Assembly (NCBI GenBank): GCA_902362965.1
Contig: CABIYQ010000001.1
Coordinates: 269,976 to 333,975 of the forward strand
Length of the DNA: 64,000 nucleotides
Source: Oscillospiraceae bacterium
Lineage (GTDB): Bacteria > Bacillota > Clostridia > Oscillospirales > Ruminococcaceae
Direction of reading: 5' to 3'
Part shown: positions 43,667-51,066 of the stretch, piece by piece
How positions within the stretch are numbered: the stretch's first letter is position 1
Layout: each line of letters opens with the position of its first letter
Notes under the pieces: generated by a model
The model's input: only the letters and a program-made list of their open reading frames with translations
Told to the model about the DNA's origin: nothing
Databases searched by the model: none
Program-made: the position numbers and the translations under genes

Positions 43667-44767
43667 TTATTTTGCAGAGAAAAATTTCGCTATGTCTTTC
43701 ATTCGTTTTGGCATATTTACATGAAACGGGCAAAACTCTTTGCAATGTCCGCATTCCACACAAGCGTCTGCCTGAACCTCTAAATTGCGGTAATGGTGGA
43801 TTGCCATCGGATCACCGGCTTTGACTAAATCAAAATAGCGGCTGACCGCATTGATTTCTATTTTTTGTGGGCAGGGCATACAATGTCCGCAATAAGTACA
43901 AACCCCTGCCATATCCTTTTTCTGCAATGCGCCTATAAAAGAATAATCCCTTTCTGCTTGAGAGGTTTCATAAAAACGCAGAGTTTCTTTCATTTCCTCC
44001 GAGGTGACAGCGCCCGCTAAACAAGATACAACGGCAGGGCGGTCAAGGGCATATTGCAAACATTGTGCCGGCGTCATCGTTCTTCCAAAAGGTGATAATC
44101 GTGCATCCAAAAGCTGTCCGTTATTATAGACTTTCATAACTGTAATGGAAATGCCTCGTTTGGAACATTCCCGATATAGTTCAGTCCGTTCCTCAGAAAG
44201 TACAAGTCCATCGTCAGATGGTTCATAGTCATATCCGGCGTTTACCCCGAAAAACATAGCGTCAAAATCAGCGGCATCCAGAGCCTTTTTTGCCACAGAG
44301 GGCGTGTGGGAAGAAAAGGCAACATTACGGATAACGCCCTGTTTTTTCAGTTCAAACGCATAATCAATCACACCTGTATCAATCAGTCTTTGCAAATCGT
44401 AATCTTCATCCACAAAATGAATTGTTCCAATATCACTATAATCCGTACCGTATTTTTTCAGTTCTTTCCCAAAGGCGTCTTTTATCTCGGACAATTTCAG
44501 CAAATGCTGATATTCGCCCTCCGGGTAGGCTACACACAAATGATTTTGCATGACAAGCTGATCTCGCTTGCCTTTAATTGTCTCCGCAATGACTTTTGCA
44601 GGCCATGATACAGACATACAGGTGTCAAAGAAATTTACGCCCTGTTCAAATGCTGTCTCGAAGATACGCTTTATTTCCTCCGCAGAAACACTCTCATATC
44701 CGTAATTACCTACGCCTATTCCAATTGTGCTAATTTTTTGTCCATTGCGCAAAGTCCTGTATTCCAT
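43667..44767 (-). CDS. Aldo/keto reductase with C-terminal ferredoxin domain
   Basis: About 366 residues from ATG 44767 (GGAGGATAGATTG upstream). The N-terminal ~270 residues form an AKR barrel (TLRNGQKISTIGIGVGNYG, GVNFFDTCMSV, IRNVAFSSHTP). The C-terminal part has two cysteine clusters, CTYCGHCMPCP and CVECGHCKEFCP, as in two [4Fe-4S] ferredoxin domains. The usual catalytic Tyr of AKRs is not obvious (FFDTCMSVSWPAK). It likely carries out a redox reaction with electrons passed through Fe-S centres. Third gene of the MerR-flanked operon. Confidence 0.88.
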   Translation of the reverse strand: MEYRTLRNGQKISTIGIGVGNYGYESVSAEEIKRIFETAFEQGVNFFDTCMSVSWPAKVIAETIKGKRDQLVMQNHLCVAYPEGEYQHLLKLSEIKDAFGKELKKYGTDYSDIGTIHFVDEDYDLQRLIDTGVIDYAFELKKQGVIRNVAFSSHTPSVAKKALDAADFDAMFFGVNAGYDYEPSDDGLVLSEERTELYRECSKRGISITVMKVYNNGQLLDARLSPFGRTMTPAQCLQYALDRPAVVSCLAGAVTSEEMKETLRFYETSQAERDYSFIGALQKKDMAGVCTYCGHCMPCPQKIEINAVSRYFDLVKAGDPMAIHHYRNLEVQADACVECGHCKEFCPFHVNMPKRMKDIAKFFSAK

Positions 44768-44843
44768 CAATCTATCCTCCTTAACTTTGCAATATCTGCG
44801 TCTGTTCGATTTCCTAATTTCCTTGTTTTCACCTTTAACCCTC

Positions 44844-46211
44844 CTAATTCATTTTTATAGCGCTGGCCGTTTCCCACTTTCCCTTAAAGTAATACATATA
44901 ATTGACTGCGGAGATAATCGCCCATGACATCGGTTTGCAGATAAAAAGCGACCTATATCCGATAGCAGGTATATATTGCAGCGTATATGCAAAAATCAGA
45001 CATATCGTTAAAAAGGCGGATGACAGCGCCGTAGAAATCATTCCTTTACCAACGCCTTGATATAAACCTGTGCATGGGAAATATAGGGCAAAGAGTAAAA
45101 TCGGGAACGATAGCCATTTAATATTTTCTGCACAATAAGAAGCGGAAAGACCTTCTATTCCAAAGGATGCCGCCAACGGTGCTGCAAAGAAGAAAGTAAT
45201 TACCGATATAATAAAGGTTGAACCTACTGCAAGAATCACCGTATGTCTCAATCCAATGCGAATGCGTTCTCGTTTTCCTGCGCCAATATTCTGTGCCGTA
45301 TAGGTTGGAAGCGCTTGATACAATGTGGATGTGGGCAGATGCATATAGCCCTCGATCCGGCTTACAACTGTATAAGACGCAATCATTGCCTCGCCAAAGC
45401 TATTTACCAATCGCTGCACAAAAAGATTAAATACTGTTCCGACCATAGACTGCAATGCCATCGGCAAACCTGTCTTAACGATAAGAATTACATCCGATAT
45501 GGATACTTTTATCTTTTTATTAAAAAAGCGGAGTATTTCATATCTGCGATACATATAAACAAAGCTTACCACACAGGCAAAAAGCTGTGATATTACCGTT
45601 GCCCATGCAGCACCGACAACACCCATATTCAACCACGCCAGAAAACAATAATCCAAAATAATATTGATTACAGTGGAGAGAAGCAGAAAGTACAATGAAG
45701 CTTTGCTGTCTCCTATGGAGCGCAATAAAGCCGCCACTCCATTATAAACAAATTGAAACAAAAACCCGATTGCACAAATTCTAAAATAAGTCTCGGAATA
45801 ATCAAGCAGAGAATCCGGTACAGACACGAGATAATGGAGCATGGGCCTACCGAATCCAATACTCAAGCCGCCGATGCAAAGACCGAGGAAAATCAAACTA
45901 AGCATAGAAGCGAGGGCGTTTTTCGCAATTCCTTGATATTGCTTCGCTCCAAAATATTGTGCAGATATAATGCTGGAACCGGCAGAAAAGCCAACCGAAA
46001 AAGCAATCAGGAGATTCGTCAGCACCGCACAAGTTCCAACGCCGGAAAGAGCCTGCTCGCCTGCAAGATGTCCTACCATCATGGCGTCCACCGTATAGTA
46101 CATCTGCTGTAATAAACTTCCGAAAAACAGAGGAAGCGCAAACCGCAGAATACATTTCCACGGTCTGCCTTCTGTCAAAACAATTACGCCGCCTTTTTCT
46201 GATTTTACCAT
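44844..46211 (-). CDS. MATE-family multidrug efflux transporter
   Basis: A 455-residue protein with about 12 membrane helices and the MATE N-terminal pattern RFALPLFFGSLLQQMYYTVDAMMVGHLAGEQALSGVG. The second half repeats with GLPMALQSMVGTVFNLFVQRLVNSFG. It exports organic cations or drugs using Na+ or H+ gradients. It overlaps the upstream aldo/keto reductase gene by seven bases. Together the operon suggests reduce-and-export detoxification. Confidence 0.92.
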   Translation of the reverse strand: MVKSEKGGVIVLTEGRPWKCILRFALPLFFGSLLQQMYYTVDAMMVGHLAGEQALSGVGTCAVLTNLLIAFSVGFSAGSSIISAQYFGAKQYQGIAKNALASMLSLIFLGLCIGGLSIGFGRPMLHYLVSVPDSLLDYSETYFRICAIGFLFQFVYNGVAALLRSIGDSKASLYFLLLSTVINIILDYCFLAWLNMGVVGAAWATVISQLFACVVSFVYMYRRYEILRFFNKKIKVSISDVILIVKTGLPMALQSMVGTVFNLFVQRLVNSFGEAMIASYTVVSRIEGYMHLPTSTLYQALPTYTAQNIGAGKRERIRIGLRHTVILAVGSTFIISVITFFFAAPLAASFGIEGLSASYCAENIKWLSFPILLFALYFPCTGLYQGVGKGMISTALSSAFLTICLIFAYTLQYIPAIGYRSLFICKPMSWAIISAVNYMYYFKGKWETASAIKMN

Positions 46212-47038
46212 TTCATAGCACTCTCGACCAATTCAGGCGTTTCAGGATTTCCGATCATAGCTGTTCTTTTGTCCAAAGCCCTTATTGCTTCCAGTTCATT
46301 TGCAGTCAACTCAAAATCAAAAATATCAATATTTTCTTTCATCCGGCTTTCGTGTACGGATTTCGGAATGATAACGACATGGTTTTGCAGCAGAAAACGC
46401 AGCGATACCTGTGCTGGTGTTTTCCCATACTTATTCGCAATCCTTTTTATGACTTCTTCCTCAAACATATCGTTTGCACGGCCTTGACCAAGCGGAGCGT
46501 ATGCCTGATGCGCTACGCCGTATTTATCTTCCCATTCATGCTCGGTATGACGCTGGCAGTAGATATGCGTTTCGATTTGATTGATTGCCGGTTTTACTTT
46601 ATTAAATGAAATGAGATCAATCAGTCTGTCCGGTTCAAAGTTTGAAACACCGATTGCTCTGATTTTTCCTTCTTCATACAGCTTTTCCAAATCACGCCAA
46701 GCAGCGTAAACATTTCCGAACGGCCAATGGAGCAGTACCATGTCAATATATTCCGTTTGTAGTTTTCTCATAGAGTTTTCCACGGTTGTTCTTGTGTTGT
46801 CATAGGATTTGAAATTAACTTTTGTGGTAATAAAAAGCTCGCTTCGTGATACACCGCATCTTGCGATAGCGTTACCTACCGTTTCTTCGTTGCCGTAGGC
46901 CTCCGCTGTGTCGATCAGACGATAACCTGCTTTGATTGCGCTGAGAACACTTTTTTCGCATTCTTCGCCTTGTACCTGAAATGTTCCAAAGCCAAGCATA
47001 GGCATTTCAATGCCACTATTCAATTTTACAAAATCCAT
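46205..47038 (-). CDS. Aldo/keto reductase
   Basis: A 277-residue AKR of typical length: LNSGIEMPMLGFGTFQV, catalytic Tyr in GYRLIDTAEAYGNEETVGNAI, LLHWPFGNVYAAWRDLEKL, AIGVSNFEPDRL, and the cofactor region IIPKSVHESRMKENIDIFDFEL. It reduces aldehydes or ketones with NADPH. First gene of the leftward operon controlled by the divergent MerR regulator; GGAGGTTTTATT precedes the ATG. Confidence 0.93.
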   Translation of the reverse strand: MDFVKLNSGIEMPMLGFGTFQVQGEECEKSVLSAIKAGYRLIDTAEAYGNEETVGNAIARCGVSRSELFITTKVNFKSYDNTRTTVENSMRKLQTEYIDMVLLHWPFGNVYAAWRDLEKLYEEGKIRAIGVSNFEPDRLIDLISFNKVKPAINQIETHIYCQRHTEHEWEDKYGVAHQAYAPLGQGRANDMFEEEVIKRIANKYGKTPAQVSLRFLLQNHVVIIPKSVHESRMKENIDIFDFELTANELEAIRALDKRTAMIGNPETPELVESAMKW

Positions 47039-47091
47039 AATAAAACCTCCGTATTTGATACTTGCACAATCCTCAGATTTGTGTTATTATA

Positions 47092-47122
47092 ATTATAACA
47101 AGTTCGTGTAACACGAAGTCAA
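47092..47122 (-). promoter_or_regulatory. MerR-type promoter (19-bp spacer) with operator dyad
   Basis: Reading leftward: TTGACT (47117-47122), exactly 19 bases, TATAAT (47092-47097). Inside and next to the -35 lies the perfect dyad TTCGTGT-A-ACACGAA (47103-47117). An overlong spacer with a palindrome inside is the hallmark of promoters twisted open by MerR regulators. It drives the aldo/keto reductase-MATE-reductase operon. Confidence 0.85.
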
Positions 47123-47163
47123 TAGGCTTTTCAATTTTTTCAAAAATTTTTTTGGAGGATACC

Positions 47164-47589
47164 ATGTACTACACAATCAGGCAGTTTGCAGAAATGTTTG
47201 ACACTACCGAACATACCATACGATATTATACGGATATTGGATTGCTCCCTTGCCAACGAGACGGAGGAAACCGCCGTGTGTTTGACGAAGAATCTGTAAA
47301 TTGGATGCAGGGGATCACCTGCTTAAAAGGCTGCGGCGCTTCTATTGAGGACATCAAAGAATACTGCCGCCTTTGCCATTTGGAAGAATCGGAAGAAAAC
47401 CTCCGAGCAAGGTATCAAATTATTCTCCGTCAGCGGGAACAGGCATATAAGCGAATAGATGAAGCCAAAGCAACAGCGACTTATATGGACGAAAAAGTAA
47501 AGCACTATGAACAAATTTTGTCTGGACTTATTCCGGATGACAGCAATCCAAAAACATGGACACCAAAAACACGCCCCGAACATCATTGA
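47164..47589 (+). CDS. MerR-family transcriptional regulator
   Basis: About 141 residues from ATG 47164 after TTGGAGGATACC; a longer frame begins upstream inside the promoter. The N-terminal winged HTH is YTIRQFAEMFDTTEHTIRYYTDIGLLPCQRDGGNRRVFDEESV, followed by a coiled-coil dimerisation helix. Few cysteines and no metal-binding loop are seen, so it probably responds to an organic compound, as in the BmrR/aldehyde-sensing AdhR-type groups. It is divergent from its likely target operon. Confidence 0.92.
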   Translation: MYYTIRQFAEMFDTTEHTIRYYTDIGLLPCQRDGGNRRVFDEESVNWMQGITCLKGCGASIEDIKEYCRLCHLEESEENLRARYQIILRQREQAYKRIDEAKATATYMDEKVKHYEQILSGLIPDDSNPKTWTPKTRPEHH

Positions 47590-47694
47590 ATAACCTATAT
47601 GTGCTTTTTCGGGAAGTGCATAAAAATCTTAGTCCATTCCTGAAATAATTCCCTTTTCATTAAAATGATTTAACGCTTTATATGAAAATATGTA

Positions 47695-47724
47695 AGCCGT
47701 CTGCATTTGCAGGCGGCTGATTTT
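47695..47724 (+). terminator. Terminator-like hairpin after the MerR gene
   Basis: AGCCGTCTGC and GCAGGCGGCT (one G-T pair) around ATTT, then GATTTTC. It ends exactly at the stop codon of the convergent CHAP gene. Confidence 0.6.
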
Positions 47725-49470
47725 CTAATACTGTGGCACACCGTACCCCAATATCTCATAATACCCTACGGCATAGTGATTTTCACGGCAGCTATCGCCG
47801 GAATTGCCCTCCACGGTGTAAACTATGCCGTTCTCGACTTTCTCAACGATCCCCACATGATCGGATTCTCCGTCCTGCGGGCCTGACGAGCCTTTGTTAT
47901 CCCAATCGAAAAAGATAATGTCACCGGGACGGGGTTCGTAGCTGTTATCCTGCCATAGTCCGCGATCTCTGAACCATTCGACACCCCAGACACAGCCTGC
48001 AAATTTCGGGATAACGCCTGCGTCGATATATCCGCACTCATTAGCGCACCACGAAACGAAACAGGCGCACCATTCCACACGGGAGTTAAAGCCGTACCAC
48101 GACCAATAAGGCGCACCGCCTACATTGCCGATCTGCGACAAAGCGACCGTCACAATCTCACCGTCGCCTGTGCCGATACCGTAAAGAACAGCGCTCCACA
48201 TACTGCGGTTTTCATCGGCAAGAAGTTCGGCAAGCTGCTTTCGCTGGTCGGCGCTGAAATTGTACTGATCCGCCATTTCCTCGGCGGTCTTATGGCTGAC
48301 CGTGATATACAGATAGGTTCGTGTAACGGTGGTCGTTGTTTCCACAATATTCCCGTGGCCGTCGTCGGTTTCGGTAATCACTTCCTCGGTCTTTGTTTCA
48401 GTACGGGAAGATATTTCATTCATCTGCCAGAAAATATCTTTTAGAATCGCCTTTTTGGAATCGTCCATCGTGGCAACCTCTTGTGCATTGTCGGGGTCGG
48501 TGGTCGTCTTGACCGCATAAATAGCAAGCACTTCCGGCCATACGGCGCGGGAGCCGGACATTTCCAGCACATCATAGGAAATATTCGCCTTTGTCGTGTC
48601 AAGCTGCGTTTGATAGTCGGTATTGATTTCCTGAACGACCGTCTGCATAGTCTGACCCGATCCGCTGTCCTCGTTTGAAAAGAAGATACCGAAACACGAA
48701 CCGACAATCAGGCCGATCAGACAAATAACGATAATGACAACAACCGCAACCCAGCCCCCGGCGGCAATAGCGGCAATCAGCGCCTTTGTTGCGGCGATAA
48801 TTGCCTTGACTGCCGCAATGGTGGCTTTGACCGCAGCTTTTACACCCGTTGCAACCGCTTTCGCTGTGGTGCGGGCAGCCTGCGCCGCAGCTTTGGCGGC
48901 CTTTGCCGTAGCCTGTGCGGTTTTCTGCGCCGTTTTCGCTGCCTGCTGGGTCGTCTTGATTGCCGCTTTGGAAGTACGCTCGGCGGTCTTAACGGTTTTC
49001 TGCGCGGTTTTGACGGTACCCTTTGCGGTCTTGACGGTTGCCTTGCCCGTAGATTTCGCCGTTTGCTTAATAGTCTTGCCGCTGTGTTCCACCGTCTTGA
49101 TAGATTGTTTCGCAGGTTCGGCAGAACGGCGAAATTTCTGCATAGATTTTTGAGCCTGCTTTTTCGGGAAGTCGGCTTTCTTTTGCTGAAAATGGTCTTT
49201 TGCTTTGGAAATATTCTCTTTTGTGTCCTTTATGCCCTTTCGCCCGAACTTGTCAAGCCGGTGGACGGCTTCACGGGCGGCGGTTTCCGTCCCGCCCGAA
49301 ATACGGTCGGCGGCGTATTCATCGGGCGAACCCTCTGCAGAATAAAGGCTGTGATCCGCTTTGTCTTTGGTACGGATATAGGCTGATTTCATACGCTCGG
49401 CGGCAACCGCCGATTTATCAATCGCCTTAACTGTCCCTTTCGCAACCTCCCTTGTCTTTATCTCCGGCAT
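47725..49470 (-). CDS. Membrane-anchored CHAP-domain peptidoglycan hydrolase of the conjugation apparatus
   Basis: About 581 residues from ATG 49470 (GGAGGTGACACA upstream). The order is a charged N-terminal region, then a long Ala/Lys/Thr-rich repetitive stretch (units such as [14 protein letters not shown]), a membrane helix ([18 protein letters not shown]), an extracellular helical region, and a C-terminal CHAP amidase domain with Cys in WCACFVSWC and His in DHVGIVEKV. It matches the CD1108-type proteins of Tn1549-like ICEs and should open the wall for the transfer channel (VirB1-like role). Its 3' end is duplicated at 43045-43119. Confidence 0.88.
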   Translation of the reverse strand: MPEIKTREVAKGTVKAIDKSAVAAERMKSAYIRTKDKADHSLYSAEGSPDEYAADRISGGTETAAREAVHRLDKFGRKGIKDTKENISKAKDHFQQKKADFPKKQAQKSMQKFRRSAEPAKQSIKTVEHSGKTIKQTAKSTGKATVKTAKGTVKTAQKTVKTAERTSKAAIKTTQQAAKTAQKTAQATAKAAKAAAQAARTTAKAVATGVKAAVKATIAAVKAIIAATKALIAAIAAGGWVAVVVIIVICLIGLIVGSCFGIFFSNEDSGSGQTMQTVVQEINTDYQTQLDTTKANISYDVLEMSGSRAVWPEVLAIYAVKTTTDPDNAQEVATMDDSKKAILKDIFWQMNEISSRTETKTEEVITETDDGHGNIVETTTTVTRTYLYITVSHKTAEEMADQYNFSADQRKQLAELLADENRSMWSAVLYGIGTGDGEIVTVALSQIGNVGGAPYWSWYGFNSRVEWCACFVSWCANECGYIDAGVIPKFAGCVWGVEWFRDRGLWQDNSYEPRPGDIIFFDWDNKGSSGPQDGESDHVGIVEKVENGIVYTVEGNSGDSCRENHYAVGYYEILGYGVPQY

Positions 49471-50252
49471 TGTGTCACCTCCGATCCGAGCCGTGAAAGC
49501 TCCTGCCGCAGAGCAGAGTAAAACGCCCTGCTTCGGATATTGCCGCCTGCGGCTTGCCATTTGTCCTCAAAATCAAAACGGGCGGCAAGCTGACGGACGG
49601 AATAGTTTTTTAGAAATGTCCTCCAAGTGGATTCGTCCCATTCTTCAAGCTGCCGCCATAGGTCGGGAAAATGCCGATACAGCTTCCGCAATTCCTCCAA
49701 ACTTTGCAGAGGGCAGCACCAGCAGGAAACACGGCTGAAAATCTCATATAAACCGCCCCAATCAAAACCCCGCCTGTAACAATAGGAAAGACAGTCCTTT
49801 TCTGTCATTCCCCATTCTACAAGCGGGTAATTTTTGTCCTTGATTCGCTTTGTTTCATCGGCGGCAATCCCCACATACTCAATAACCGTATATTCCTCTT
49901 TCAGCTTTTTCAAATAGGCGGCAACGATACGGGTTTTGAGAATCCCCGTACACCAGCGGCCACGGGGACCGGGCCAGCTCATACCCCTGTACTGCGACAG
50001 CGCGGGATTCTTTCGTTTCGGGTTGTACTCGTAAAAGTAGTATTCAAAATCGTGCGCCGCTTTCAGCCGGATAATGGGTCTGCCGATATACGCCTCCAAG
50101 CGGTCAAGGTGTTCGTACATCTGCGGAAATTCAAGCCCCGTGTCGCAGAACAGAATCAAGTCAACAGGTCGTTTTTCTTCCAAGAGCCGTAAGAGCATAG
50201 CCGTTGAATCCTTACCGCCTGAAAGAGAGAGGACATATTTTTCAGGCTTCAT
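49458..50252 (-). CDS. PAPS-reductase-family PP-loop protein of the ICE
   Basis: About 264 residues from ATG 50252 (GGAGGTGGGCGAAA upstream). It has the PP-loop LSLSGGKDSTAMLLRLL, then DTGLEFPQMYEHLDRLEAYI and cysteines in GRWCTGILK and SCWCCPLQ, a possible Fe-S or zinc site. The family includes PAPS reductases, DndC-like proteins and tRNA-thiolation enzymes; none of the usual sulfur-assimilation or Dnd partners is nearby. It is a recurrent gene of Tn1549-type elements. Role unknown. Confidence 0.82.
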   Translation of the reverse strand: MKPEKYVLSLSGGKDSTAMLLRLLEEKRPVDLILFCDTGLEFPQMYEHLDRLEAYIGRPIIRLKAAHDFEYYFYEYNPKRKNPALSQYRGMSWPGPRGRWCTGILKTRIVAAYLKKLKEEYTVIEYVGIAADETKRIKDKNYPLVEWGMTEKDCLSYCYRRGFDWGGLYEIFSRVSCWCCPLQSLEELRKLYRHFPDLWRQLEEWDESTWRTFLKNYSVRQLAARFDFEDKWQAAGGNIRSRAFYSALRQELSRLGSEVTQCRR

Positions 50253-51042
50253 TTTCGCCCACCTCCAAAGAGGGCGAAACAATCTTTTTCGCTACAACGA
50301 CCATGCGGCCGTTTTGTCTGCTGTATTCGCAGGTGGAAAGGGTTATCAGCTTGTCGCCGTATTCTGCGGTCACGCCCGTATCATAGAAAGCAAGCTCCTT
50401 GCATTTAGAGATATATTCGTTAAAGGCGGTTTCGTCCTCGGCATTGACAAAGTGGTAATATTGAAAGCCCTGTTCGGAGTAAGCGACGGTCTTGAATACC
50501 GCCACAACCTCATATTCTCCAAAGCCGGACAGCGTATCAAAGCGGATTGTTTTGTGCGCCCGGTAAAAATCCTCGTCGGCATATTTGCAGAGATCGGCAA
50601 ACATACTGCCGTTATTCATATGATGGCCGTAAATAACGCAGTTGTCGGAAAGTCCGAGGTCGCAGTTTTCCTGCACATAGGGAACGCCGTAATCGCTGTA
50701 CTGCTTTTCAAAGCTGTGTTTCAGGTAGTAATTCGGGTTGTCAATCGTCTGCATAACGGGATAGTCGATGTTTGTGCCGCCAACAGAAATCCAGCCCACG
50801 AAATCGCTGTTCTGCTCATAGACCGCAGCGTACTTTTCAAAGGCGGTTCGTTCGGGCTGCGGGGATTCGGATTCCTGCGGCTCATCGACGGGCGGCGTTT
50901 CGTCCTGCACAAGCGCAGCGATATTGTCAAAGGCTTTGGCGCTCTGTTTCTCGTCTGCATACTGCCGATAAAGCATAACGCCGGAGAAAAGGAAAAGGGC
51001 GGCACATACAGCCGCCCCGATCATCAGATATTTGCTTTTCAT
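50242..51042 (-). CDS. Class B sortase
   Basis: A 266-residue protein: an N-terminal signal-anchor helix (residues ~5-25), a Pro/Glu-rich linker, and the sortase barrel with His140 (VIYGHHMNNGSMFADL), Cys238 in TLSTCEY and Arg246. It joins sorting-signal proteins to peptidoglycan or each other. No sorting-signal substrate is present in this part of the ICE; it may lie beyond the window. It overlaps the PP-loop gene by 11 bases. Confidence 0.93.
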   Translation of the reverse strand: MKSKYLMIGAAVCAALFLFSGVMLYRQYADEKQSAKAFDNIAALVQDETPPVDEPQESESPQPERTAFEKYAAVYEQNSDFVGWISVGGTNIDYPVMQTIDNPNYYLKHSFEKQYSDYGVPYVQENCDLGLSDNCVIYGHHMNNGSMFADLCKYADEDFYRAHKTIRFDTLSGFGEYEVVAVFKTVAYSEQGFQYYHFVNAEDETAFNEYISKCKELAFYDTGVTAEYGDKLITLSTCEYSRQNGRMVVVAKKIVSPSLEVGENEA

Positions 51043-51066
51043 AAGAATTGTCCTCCTGTTTTAGAT

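Noticed and set aside
38363..47725. Antibiotic-resistance gene (tet, erm, van) expected in a Tn1549-like cargo slot
   Set aside because: No ribosomal-protection, rRNA-methylase or D-Ala-D-Lac ligase gene is present. The winged-helix gene resembles a VanR output domain only in fold and there is no kinase or ligase. The MATE pump and GNAT could alter drug tolerance but are not recognised resistance determinants.
48901..49100. Short tandem-looking repeats considered as a CRISPR or VNTR array
   Set aside because: They are degenerate codons of an Ala/Lys-rich coiled region within an open frame, with no constant repeat or spacer structure.
48734..49153. A 139-codon Ala/Val-rich rightward frame
   Set aside because: It is the complement of the Ala/Lys repeat region of the CHAP gene; its composition is a mirror of that repeat.
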